A DNA stretch of 12,982 bases, from the NCBI RefSeq assembly GCF_043951915.1, contig NZ_JBINJD010000139.1:1-12982 (forward strand). Direction: 5' to 3'. Made by a program: the position numbers and the translations under genes. Below are positions 1-7,777 of this stretch, piece by piece. Position 1 is the stretch's first letter. Every line of letters starts with the position of its first letter. Under the pieces are notes generated by a model. It searched no databases and was not told the origin of the DNA. It saw only the letters and a list, made by a program, of their open reading frames with translations. The stretch comes from Alienimonas sp043951915 (lineage in GTDB: Bacteria; Planctomycetota; Planctomycetia; Planctomycetales; Planctomycetaceae).

Positions 1-474
1 GGCGGGTCCGTCGGGCGGGCGGTCGGCTGGTACCCCCTCCCGCCCGAGCTCGCCGGGACCGCGGGCCTGTACGCCGTGCGGGTCGACGAGACCCTCGCCG
101 CCGCGACGCTGGGCGGGACGGAGGGGGACCGGCCCCGGCCCGGCGACGTGCTGATCGTCGCCGCCGACCCGGCCGTCGCCGCAGCCTTCGCCGCGACGAC
201 CGCCGGGGCGGAGACGCCGTTCGTGGAAACGATCGGCGCCGACGCCGCCCCGCAGCCGCCGATCGTGCTGGTCGAGGGGGCGCCGCGGCTGTCGCTGGCC
301 TACCGCGTGACGCTCGACGACGCCGGGGAGCCGCCCGGAAAATACGCGACCCGGCTCCCCGCCGAACCGCTCCAACCTGCCGCGGGGGTCGTGGAACCGA
401 AGGGCCCGCTCGGCCGGACGCTGGAGGCGGTCGGCTTCGCCGTCTGGCGGGGCGGGCCGTGGCGACCCCGCTGA
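1..474 (+). CDS. C-terminal part of a protein with a degenerate S24/LexA-like domain
   Basis: The frame is open from base 1 to the TGA at 472-474, so the gene begins before the window; a GTG at 76 is in frame but is probably internal. About 157 residues are visible. They follow the order of an S24 (LexA/UmuD-like) domain: a GWYPLPPEL lead-in, a strand LYAVRV, then PGDVLIVAADP, which matches the GD-hydrophobic-V segment of that fold, a strand PIVLVEG near residue 87, and an end (TLEAVGFAVWRGG) like the usual closing strand. The catalytic residues of S24 proteases do not appear: the GDSM serine motif is replaced by VDETLAAA, and the lysine of the 'TVKR'-type strand is replaced by SLAYRV. If the fold is right, the domain is probably not self-cleaving. 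It could be the sensor half of an XRE-type repressor for the downstream helicase gene, but no DNA-binding part is visible. The assignment rests on pattern only; the reading frame is more certain than the family. Confidence 0.6.
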   Translation, partial: GGSVGRAVGWYPLPPELAGTAGLYAVRVDETLAAATLGGTEGDRPRPGDVLIVAADPAVAAAFAATTAGAETPFVETIGADAAPQPPIVLVEGAPRLSLAYRVTLDDAGEPPGKYATRLPAEPLQPAAGVVEPKGPLGRTLEAVGFAVWRGGPWRPR

Positions 475-3400
475 CGCCCGGCCCGCCCCCGGCCCGCGGC
501 GCCGGCGGACTCGGCACCCCAGCCGTTGCGGGGACGTCGCAGACGTGGGGCGTTGCAGACGTCGCGACGGTCACGAGCGAGTCGTCCGGCGCCGGTCCCG
601 CCGAAGCCGGTCCGAGGTGCGTTGCGGGCGGCGGCGGCGGGCCGCTGAGATGGGAGATCCCGACACGAGCTTGGACAGCCCCGCAGGTGCACGACCCCGA
701 CGACGACGGCTGGACGGACGACCTCGACTGGGAGACGCCCGTGGGGCCGGAACGGGACCCTTGGGAGGGGCGGGGGTCGCGGAGAGGGACGGCGGCCGCC
801 GCCGCCCGTCCGGGGGCCGACCGTCACGCAACGGACGGCGACGCCACGGACGAGGCCGCGGAGCCGGACGCCGCGGACGCGATCGGCGCCTCCATCACGC
901 GATGGCGGGAAAAGCTCCTCGATATCGGCAACCGCAACCCGCTGGTGAACTGCTCGTTCTCGCCCAGCCGCGGGGTCGTGGAGTTCCTCGCCCCGTCGCC
1001 GTTCGCCGTCTGGGAGCGGTTCGCGGCGGACTCGGCCGCGGGGGAGGGGGCGATGCGGCTTCCTTGGAAGCGGGACCTCGTTCGTCCGGACGCGGATCGG
1101 CACGTTCCCGCCGGGGGCGGGGCGCCCGCCGACGACGCGGCGGACGGGTTGTCCGGCGACGTGCTGTTCGACCCGCATCCGACCAAGTCGCTGTTCGAAC
1201 CGGGCCGACGCAAACGGGGCGAACCCACCCAGCCCGTCCCGGGCGACGAAGAGACCGAACTCTCCCTCGAGGAGTGCCTCGCGGCGCTGGGGCCGGCGGA
1301 CCTGCTGACGGCGCTGTCGGACAGGAAGCTGGACGCCCGGCTGCGGACGCTGGAGGGGCACGCCAAGCTGTCGCTGTCCGAGCAGGGCGTGCATTCGGTC
1401 TACGTCGCCTTCGGTTTCCTGCGGTGGTACGAGTCGAAGGACAGCGACGACGTTCGCCGCAGTCCGCTCGTGCTCGTCCCCGCCGGGCTGTCGCGGGCGG
1501 CGACGGGGGCGGCCTGGTCGCTGGTCGAGGCCGAGGACGAGGCCCTCGACAACGAGTGCCTTCGCGAGCGGCTGCGGCGGGACTTTTCGCTGGAGCTCCC
1601 CCCGCTGCCGGAGGTCGGCGAGCTGGAGGAGGAGGGGGCGCTGGCGGCGTACTTCGCCGCGGTCGCCGAGCGGATCGCGGAGGCGGCCTCCGGGCTGTCC
1701 GACGACCGCTGGGGCGTGGAGGAGCGGGCCGCGGTCGGGCGGTTCGCGTTCCCGAAGATCGCGATGTGGCGGGACCTGGGGGTGCACGCGAAGGAACTGG
1801 CCGCCCACCCGCTCTGCCGCACGATCGCGGGGGAGACGGGCTCGGCGTCGGCCGCTTTCGGCCCGCTCGGCGAGGTGCCGGCGGCCCGCGAGCTGGACGA
1901 CGCCTTCGCCCCCGGCGACCTGTCCGCGATCCTCGACTGCGACAGCACGCAGCTGCGGGCGATCGCCGCGGCCCGGGCGGGGGTCAGCTTCGTGCTGGAC
2001 GGGCCGCCGGGCACCGGCAAGAGCCAGACGATCGCCAACGTGATCGCCGACGCCCTGGGCGCCGGCCGCACCGTGCTGTTCGTCAGCGAGAAGGTCGCGG
2101 CGCTGGACGTGGTCAAGGCCCGGCTGGACGCGAGGGGGCTGGGCGACTTCACGCTCGCCTGCCACTCCACCAAGGCGAACCGCCGGGACGTCGTCGAGGA
2201 GCTGGGGTGCTGCCTGAACCTGCCGGCGGAGCGGTACCCGGACGCCGCCGACGACCTGTCCGCACTCCGCCGCACTCGGGACCGGCTGAACCGCTACGTG
2301 CGGGCGCTGCACGAGCCCCGCGGGCCGCTGGGGCGGTCGGCGTTCGAGGTCCACGGCCGGCTGGCGGAGCTGGCCCGCACCGGGGCGACGGGCCGCACCC
2401 GGTGGCGGCCGGAGGATCCCGCCGCGACCGATCGGGCGACGCTCGCGGGCCGGCTGGAGGCGGTCGGTACGGCGCCGGTGCACGCGGACGTGCTGGCGGG
2501 GTTTGACTCGCACCCGTGGCGGGGCGCCCTGCTGACGACGAACCCGCTGGGGCTGGCGGACGACCTGGGCCGGTTCTGCGGCACGCTGGCGACGGCTTTC
2601 GGCCGGGCGGCGGCGGGGGTCGCCCCGCTGGTCGATCGCGGGCTGATCCCCGCCCCGTCCCGGGCGACGGTGAACGAGACCTTCCAGCTCCTGAAGGCGG
2701 CGGCGGAGGTTCCGGCCGTGCCCGCCGGCTGGGTGGCCCCGGACGCCGATCCCGCCGCCGCGGCGGACGCCGTCCTCGCCCGCCGCTCCGCCGACGCCGC
2801 GGCCGGCGACGCCCGGGCCCGGCTGACCGACTACGCCGCGGACGTCGCCGAGCGGTTTCCCGACGCCGCCGTCCGCCGGGTCGCCGGGCTTGAGGCGACG
2901 GAGGAACCCTGCGGCGACCCCGTTCCGAGCACGGTGCGAACCCGGCTGGCGGCGGCGGGCGACCGACGCGACCGGGCGTCGGCGCTGATCGCGGCGGCCG
3001 ACGCGGCGACCGCGGCGAGGGCGGACCTCGCCGGGGCGCTGGGGATCGGCCTGTCGCCGGAGCTGCCCGCCGCGGCGCTGGGAGCGCTGGCGACCGCCGC
3101 CGGCGCCGCCGCGGAGGCCCTGCCGGTGCGGGCGGCGTGGCTCGATCCGGAGCGGGCCGAGGAACTGACGCTGCTGGTCGGCACGGCGGAGGAGTCGATC
3201 GCCGCCCGCGAGGCCGCGGCGGAGCGGCTGGAGGGCCGGGTCGACCGGGAGCGGATCGCGGCCTTTCTGAAGTCCGCGGGGGACCCGGGGGCGGCGGCCG
3301 AGGCGTGGGAGACCGCCGGGCCGCACGCCCGGGTCGGCACCGACGACGCCCTCGGCGTGCTGATCGATCGCGGCACCCGGACCGGCGGGGCCGCCGAGGC

Positions 3401-6400
3401 GCTGCAGGCCGCCGGCGCCGCCCTGGCGGAGGCGGTCTGGGGACCGGGCGACTGGACGCCGAGCGTGGCGGAGACCCGCGTGCTGGCGAAGGACGTCGCG
3501 ATCGCGGGACCGGCGCTGCTCCTCGCCCCCGCCGCCGGCACCCGGCTGCGGACCGCCGCCGGGGAGGCCGTCGCCGATCTGGAGGACGCCGCCTCGATCC
3601 GGGCGGGGCTGGAGGACCGGCTGTCGCACCGGGCGTTTCGCCCCGCCGCCGCGGGACTGGCGACGCGGGCCGTTCCGTTCGAGTCGTTCTGGAAGCGGCT
3701 GTTCGGCGGGTTCGGGGCCTTCCGCCGGGAGGCCGCGGATCTGTACGCCGGGGAGCCGCCGGCCGCGGCGAAGACGCTGCTGGCCGACCTGGCGAAGTTA
3801 CGGGCCTACCACGCCCGCACCGGCGACGTTGCGGCGCTCGCCGCGGAGCACGCCGCCGCCCTGCCGGAGGGCTTTGACGACGCGGAGCCGTCCGCGTGGC
3901 GGGCGCTGGCGGAGTCGCTGGCCGCGGCGGACCGGGTCGCCGCCCTGCGGCCGGTCGTCGCGAGCACCGCGTCGAACGATCCGGCCGCCCTGTCGGAGGC
4001 CTCTGCGAAAACGACGGCCGCCCTCGCCGAACTCGACGCCGCGGGCCGCGGACTGTTCGCCGAGGACGCCCCGACGGCGGCCGTCGCCTCGGAGGTCCGT
4101 GAGATCGCCGCGGCCGCACAAATCTGCCGGGCGCTGCTGGGGGCGGTGGGCTCCCTCCGCACGGGGGGCGATCCCTCCGTCGCCGGGGTTCTGGCGGATC
4201 TGGCGACGGCCGAACGGTTCGCGGCGGCGGGCGGGGCGCTGGAAGATCTCGGCCGGGCGAACGCCGGCGTGCTGGCGGAGGACGCCGACCCGCTCGACCC
4301 GGCGGCGTGGGAGCGGGTGACGAACGGCGTGACGGCCGCCGCCGGGCTGCGGACGGCGGGGCTGAGCGACGCCGAGGTGCGGACGGCGCTCGCCGCCGGC
4401 GACGGCCCCGATCCCGGCGTGCTGGGCGAGGTCTCCGACCGACTCGGAAAGGCTGCCGACGGCCTGACCGAGGCGACGACCGCGGCGCCGGTTGGCGCCG
4501 CGGACGATTCGCCCGCCGCCCTGCGGGAGGCGGCGAAGGGTTTCCTCGCCCGAACCGAGGGCGCCCACGCCGATCTGGCCGCCGTCGCCGCGGCGCTGTC
4601 CGAGAAGGGCGACCGGCCGATCGAACGGCTCGCCGACGACCTCGCCGCCGTCGCCGACCTGCGGGCCGCCCTCGCGGAGGCCGCCGAGCTGGCGCCGACG
4701 CTGGCGGCGCTCGGCACGCCAGACCCCGACGACGATCACGAAGCCGCCGCGGAATGGCTGGCGGAGCGGTGCGGGGCGGACGAACTGACGCCCCTGCTGC
4801 GGGCCGCCGCGGGCGATCCGGCGGTGCGGGCCGAGGCGGGGCGGGCCGCCGCCGAACTGCCGAAAGCCTTCGCCCGGGAGATGAAGGAGGCGTGGGACTG
4901 GTTCCGCGAGACCGTCTTCGACGTGCGGGCGGAGGTCTCCGACCTGCCCGCCGGGTCGTCCTTCCGAACGCTGCCGCTGGACGAGGCGGCCGGGCGGTTC
5001 GCCGCCCTGCCGGCCAAGCTGCCGGAGCTGGACCGCTGGCTGGCGTTCACGCGGTGGTGCCGGACGCTCGCCGACATGGGGCTGAAGGCCGCGGTCGAGG
5101 AGCTGCGGGCCGGGGAGTACGCCCCGGGCGAGGCGGCGGCGGTCGTCGAGGCCCGGTTCCTCCGCGGCCTGCTGGACGCCTGGGCGGAGGAGGCGCCGCT
5201 GCTGGGCGGGTTCGACCTCGATCGGCACGAAGGCGCCCGCGATCGCTTCCGCACGCTGGACCGGCGGGAATTCGAGTTGGCCGCGGCCCGGGTGCGGGAG
5301 ACGCAGCTGGGCCGCGAGGACCGGCCCCGCCCGGACGGTTTCGCCGGCTCGCTGGGCGACCTCGGCGGCAGCGAACTGGGCGTGCTGGTCCGGGAGGCGA
5401 ACAAGAAGCGGAAGCACCTCCCCCTGCGGCGGCTGTTCGACGAGACCGCCGGCGTGCTGCTGAAGCTCAAGCCCTGCCTGATGATGAGCCCGCTGGCGGT
5501 CGGCACGTACCTCAAGAGCGACCGGCTGCGGTTCGACCTGGTGGTGTTCGACGAGGCCTCGCAGGTTTTCCCTTGGGACGCCGTCGGGTCGATCTTCCGC
5601 GGCTCGCAGCTGATCGTCGCCGGCGACGAAAAGCAGCTGCCCCCCACGAACTTCTTCACCAAGTCCGTCGTCGGCCCGGACGACGGCGCCGACGAGGAGG
5701 AGTCGGAGGCGGAGGACCTGACCGACTACGAGAGCATCCTGTCGGTCTGCAAGGCGAACAACATGCCCAACGTCGGCCTGCGGTGGCACTACCGCAGCCG
5801 GCGGGAGGCGCTGATCGCCTTCTCCAACGCCCACTTCTACGACGGGGAGCTGGTCACCTTCCCCGCCGCCGCCGACGCCGCCGAGCGGGCCGACGGGGGG
5901 GCGCCGGCCGGCGTTCCGGCCGTGCGGCACGAATTCGTCGAGGGCGGCCTCTGGGAGCACGGCCGCAACGCCGTCGAGGCGAATCGGGTCGCGGAGCTGG
6001 TGGTCGAGCACGTGCGGAACCGGCCGGACGTGTCGCTGGGGGTGATCGCCTTCAACCAGCGCCAGCAGGCGGCGATTGAGGACGCCCTCGACGCCCGCCG
6101 CAAGGAGGATCCGGCCGTCGACGCCCTGCTCGGCGCCGCCGAGGCCGGGCTGCACCCCGACGGCACGCCCGGGCGGGAGACGCTGTTCGTGAAGAACCTG
6201 GAGACGGTGCAGGGGGACGAGCGGGACGCGATCCTGCTGTCGGTCGCCTACGGCTTCGACCCGGCCGGCAAATTCCGCAAGAACTTCGGCCCGCTGAACA
6301 AGGCCAACGGCGAGCGGCGGCTGAACGTCGCCGTCACGCGAGCCCGCTCGGAGGTGTGCGTGGTCAGCAGCGTGCGGGCGTCCGACTTCGATCTGGCGCC

Positions 6401-7151
6401 GACCGCCGCCCGCGGCGCCCGTCTGCTGAAGGCCTACCTCGACTTCGCCGCCCGAGGCCCGGCGGCGCTGGCGGACTCCGCCGCGAGTTCCGAAGCCGTC
6501 GGCGGGGAGTTCGAGAGCCCCTTCGAGGCGGACGTCGCCGCCGCGTTGGTCGAGAAGGGCTTGGCCCCGGTCCCGCAGGTCGGCTGCGGCGGGTACCGGA
6601 TCGACCTGGCCCTCCGGCATCCGGACCGCCCGGGGGAGTTCTGCCTGGGGATCGAATGCGACGGGGCGGCGTATCACTCCTCGGCGACGGCCCGGGACCG
6701 GGACCGGATCCGGCAGGCGGCGCTGGAGAACCTCGGCTGGCGGATCGTCCGAATCTGGTCGAGCGACTGGACCCGCGACCCCGCTCGCCAGACCACCCGG
6801 GTACTGGCCGCCTACGAGGCGGCGGTCGCCGGCGACGCCGGCTTCGACCCGCCCCCCGACAAGCCGCCGCCGGCCCCGGAGCCGACGCTCGTGTCCCGGG
6901 CGCCGTCGCGGCGGCGGAGCTACGGCTCCATCGACGAGGTGCCGGCCGGGGCGATGGGGGAGACGATCGCCGCGGTCCTCGCCGGCGCCGGGGCCATGCC
7001 GCGGGAGGACCTGCTGAAGCTCGTCGCCCGCGAACTGGGCTTCCAGCGCCTCGGCCCCCGCATCCGCGAGGGGATCGACGACGGCGTCGGCCGGGCGCTG
7101 CGGGCCGGAGCGATCGCGGAGCGGGACGGGCGGGTGGCGGTCGTCAGGTAG
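459..7151 (+). CDS. DUF4011 / superfamily 1 helicase / Vsr-like nuclease fusion, Hhe-type defence protein candidate
   Basis: A giant protein of up to 2230 residues, likely an ATP-driven DNA translocase with a fused endonuclease. Domains in order: DUF4011 at about 145-400 (begins SITRWREKLLDIGNRNPL; conserved core near 290-340); Walker A GPPGTGKS at 515-522; a long alanine-rich, mostly helical region to about 1540; Walker B VVFDEAS (acidic residues D1698 and E1699); GDEKQLPP at 1722-1729; WHYRS at 1776; ETVQGDE at 1915-1921; LNVAVTRAR at 1955-1963. A Vsr/MTES_1575-like nuclease follows at about 2018-2115, with E2023, D2049, the IECDG motif (E2066, D2068), H2073 and a GWRIVRIW strand. A DUF3320-like tail runs from about 2157 to the end. 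All key residues are intact. DUF4011-helicase-Vsr is the composition of the single-gene Hhe anti-phage system; a role in DNA repair is the alternative. The GTG at 459 overlaps the upstream gene by 16 bases. Residues 1-76 are low-complexity with rare AGG, AGA and CGA codons, so a GTG at 687 (or 741) is a serious alternative start. Confidence 0.88.
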   Translation: MATPLTPGPPPARGAGGLGTPAVAGTSQTWGVADVATVTSESSGAGPAEAGPRCVAGGGGGPLRWEIPTRAWTAPQVHDPDDDGWTDDLDWETPVGPERDPWEGRGSRRGTAAAAARPGADRHATDGDATDEAAEPDAADAIGASITRWREKLLDIGNRNPLVNCSFSPSRGVVEFLAPSPFAVWERFAADSAAGEGAMRLPWKRDLVRPDADRHVPAGGGAPADDAADGLSGDVLFDPHPTKSLFEPGRRKRGEPTQPVPGDEETELSLEECLAALGPADLLTALSDRKLDARLRTLEGHAKLSLSEQGVHSVYVAFGFLRWYESKDSDDVRRSPLVLVPAGLSRAATGAAWSLVEAEDEALDNECLRERLRRDFSLELPPLPEVGELEEEGALAAYFAAVAERIAEAASGLSDDRWGVEERAAVGRFAFPKIAMWRDLGVHAKELAAHPLCRTIAGETGSASAAFGPLGEVPAARELDDAFAPGDLSAILDCDSTQLRAIAAARAGVSFVLDGPPGTGKSQTIANVIADALGAGRTVLFVSEKVAALDVVKARLDARGLGDFTLACHSTKANRRDVVEELGCCLNLPAERYPDAADDLSALRRTRDRLNRYVRALHEPRGPLGRSAFEVHGRLAELARTGATGRTRWRPEDPAATDRATLAGRLEAVGTAPVHADVLAGFDSHPWRGALLTTNPLGLADDLGRFCGTLATAFGRAAAGVAPLVDRGLIPAPSRATVNETFQLLKAAAEVPAVPAGWVAPDADPAAAADAVLARRSADAAAGDARARLTDYAADVAERFPDAAVRRVAGLEATEEPCGDPVPSTVRTRLAAAGDRRDRASALIAAADAATAARADLAGALGIGLSPELPAAALGALATAAGAAAEALPVRAAWLDPERAEELTLLVGTAEESIAAREAAAERLEGRVDRERIAAFLKSAGDPGAAAEAWETAGPHARVGTDDALGVLIDRGTRTGGAAEALQAAGAALAEAVWGPGDWTPSVAETRVLAKDVAIAGPALLLAPAAGTRLRTAAGEAVADLEDAASIRAGLEDRLSHRAFRPAAAGLATRAVPFESFWKRLFGGFGAFRREAADLYAGEPPAAAKTLLADLAKLRAYHARTGDVAALAAEHAAALPEGFDDAEPSAWRALAESLAAADRVAALRPVVASTASNDPAALSEASAKTTAALAELDAAGRGLFAEDAPTAAVASEVREIAAAAQICRALLGAVGSLRTGGDPSVAGVLADLATAERFAAAGGALEDLGRANAGVLAEDADPLDPAAWERVTNGVTAAAGLRTAGLSDAEVRTALAAGDGPDPGVLGEVSDRLGKAADGLTEATTAAPVGAADDSPAALREAAKGFLARTEGAHADLAAVAAALSEKGDRPIERLADDLAAVADLRAALAEAAELAPTLAALGTPDPDDDHEAAAEWLAERCGADELTPLLRAAAGDPAVRAEAGRAAAELPKAFAREMKEAWDWFRETVFDVRAEVSDLPAGSSFRTLPLDEAAGRFAALPAKLPELDRWLAFTRWCRTLADMGLKAAVEELRAGEYAPGEAAAVVEARFLRGLLDAWAEEAPLLGGFDLDRHEGARDRFRTLDRREFELAAARVRETQLGREDRPRPDGFAGSLGDLGGSELGVLVREANKKRKHLPLRRLFDETAGVLLKLKPCLMMSPLAVGTYLKSDRLRFDLVVFDEASQVFPWDAVGSIFRGSQLIVAGDEKQLPPTNFFTKSVVGPDDGADEEESEAEDLTDYESILSVCKANNMPNVGLRWHYRSRREALIAFSNAHFYDGELVTFPAAADAAERADGGAPAGVPAVRHEFVEGGLWEHGRNAVEANRVAELVVEHVRNRPDVSLGVIAFNQRQQAAIEDALDARRKEDPAVDALLGAAEAGLHPDGTPGRETLFVKNLETVQGDERDAILLSVAYGFDPAGKFRKNFGPLNKANGERRLNVAVTRARSEVCVVSSVRASDFDLAPTAARGARLLKAYLDFAARGPAALADSAASSEAVGGEFESPFEADVAAALVEKGLAPVPQVGCGGYRIDLALRHPDRPGEFCLGIECDGAAYHSSATARDRDRIRQAALENLGWRIVRIWSSDWTRDPARQTTRVLAAYEAAVAGDAGFDPPPDKPPPAPEPTLVSRAPSRRRSYGSIDEVPAGAMGETIAAVLAGAGAMPREDLLKLVARELGFQRLGPRIREGIDDGVGRALRAGAIAERDGRVAVVR
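524..565. repeat. Tandem-like pair of CGTTGC-GACGTCGC elements before the helicase gene
   Basis: CGTTGC (524-529) then GACGTCGC (533-540) recurs as CGTTGC (551-556) then GACGTCGC (558-565). A third CGTTGCGGG lies at 620-628. Each pair contains the palindrome GACGTC. The elements fall between the stop of the upstream gene and the first well-supported part of the helicase. If the helicase starts at 687 rather than 459 this is an untranslated leader of about 210 bases, and the repeats could be operator sites. The function is inferred. Confidence 0.35.
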
Positions 7152-7180
7152 GGCCGCCGCGACGCCCGGAGTTTGGACAA

Positions 7181-7199
7181 ACGACTCGCGGACGACTCG
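7181..7199. promoter_or_regulatory. 8-bp direct repeat one helical turn apart upstream of the metal-efflux operon
   Basis: ACGACTCG occurs at 7181-7188 and again at 7192-7199, an 11-base period that places both copies on the same face of the helix. The pair lies in the 109-base gap between the helicase stop and the first efflux gene, where the operon promoter must lie if the operon is transcribed on its own. A TTGGAC at 7173-7178 just before it could be a -35 element, but I see no convincing -10 box at the right spacing. This could be an operator for a metal-responsive regulator; the role is inferred and the repeat is short. Confidence 0.25.
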
Positions 7200-7243
7200 T
7201 GCCTCACCTCGACGGTCGCCGGGTTGACGGCGGGGGGGCGGGT

Positions 7244-7252
7244 GGGGAAGGA
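7244..7252 (+). promoter_or_regulatory. Ribosome binding site for the histidine-rich protein gene
   Basis: GGGGAAGGA ends eight bases before the GTG at 7261. It is a good Shine-Dalgarno match and is the reason for choosing that GTG as the start. Confidence 0.6.
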
Positions 7253-7260
7253 TCGCCGTC

Positions 7261-7737
7261 GTGAACAGCGACCTGACACGCCGGGCGGCGACGCTCGCCC
7301 TGACGCTCGTCACGGTCGCGGCCGGCAGTCCGTCGTTCACGCACGTCCATTCGGCCGCCGGTCATCAGGCGGTCGAGACGACCGAAGGGCATGAGACCGG
7401 CGTCCGTGAAGACGGGCACGGGCACTCCCATCACGGAGACGGCGAGCGGTCCGGCCACGGCGCCCGCCACCGGCACGTGGCGTTGCTCGGCGTGTTGGAC
7501 GTCGAGATCCCGGCCACGCCGGACCGACCGACGGCGGAGCGGGGCGACGACCCCTTCACGCTGCTTGAGGAAGCTCCGCTGCCGAACGCCGACGACGATT
7601 CGGCGACGGCGCTGAAGCACGCGGCCGCGGTCCTTTGCCCGCGGGCGGCGGAACCCGCGACTGAAGAGCGCCCCGGCCGAACGCACCGACCTCCGGCGGT
7701 CGGCGGCGAGCCACGGAGCGCCGTGTTGCGGGTGTAG
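7261..7737 (+). CDS. Small exported histidine-rich metal-binding protein, first gene of the efflux operon
   Basis: A 158-residue protein. The N-terminus is a short signal-peptide-like stretch: basic residues at 7-8 (RR), a hydrophobic core at about 9-21 (AATLALTLVTVAA) and a small-residue region near 22-25 that could be cut by signal peptidase. The mature part starts with a histidine-rich segment: eleven histidines at 28, 30, 35, 44, 53, 55, 57, 58, 66, 70 and 72, including HGHSHHG. The C-terminal half is acidic then basic and matches no domain I know. Histidine clusters of this kind bind Zn, Co, Ni or Cu, so a periplasmic metal sponge or sensor is likely. It sits 40 bases before the adaptor gene on the same strand. 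The position and composition recall CzcI, the small protein that starts some czc operons, but I cannot show homology. GC-rich third positions and a good ribosome site support it as a real gene. Confidence 0.75.
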   Translation: MNSDLTRRAATLALTLVTVAAGSPSFTHVHSAAGHQAVETTEGHETGVREDGHGHSHHGDGERSGHGARHRHVALLGVLDVEIPATPDRPTAERGDDPFTLLEEAPLPNADDDSATALKHAAAVLCPRAAEPATEERPGRTHRPPAVGGEPRSAVLRV

Positions 7738-7777
7738 CGACGGGGGACGGCCGTCGGAGCGTCTCGCCCTCGGGGCG

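Noticed and set aside
545..2506. Forward open frame overlapping the start of the helicase in another frame
   Set aside because: The translation is almost entirely Gly, Arg, Ala and Pro without motifs, whereas the helicase frame here contains DUF4011 and Walker A.
300..3629. Reverse-strand open frame of about 1,100 codons
   Set aside because: Its product is an Arg/Gly/Pro/Gln-rich string with no recognisable domain, and it lies opposite the conserved DUF4011 and Walker A coding sequence. Stop codons are scarce in this GC-rich DNA, so long antisense frames are expected.
6510..6800. A separate Vsr/very-short-patch repair gene
   Set aside because: The nuclease domain is continuous and in frame with the helicase, with no stop, ribosome site or start before it, so it is a fused domain and not its own gene.
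7136..7158. GGCGG...CCGCC inverted repeat spanning the helicase stop codon, as a terminator
   Set aside because: The stem is only five pairs with a loop of about 13 bases and no T-run follows; chance pairing is likely in such GC-rich sequence.
3798..7340. Reverse-strand open frame of about 1,180 codons
   Set aside because: It lies opposite the helicase motifs and nuclease domain, with low-complexity Arg/Gly/Gln/Pro composition and no matching fold; it is a shadow of the forward gene.
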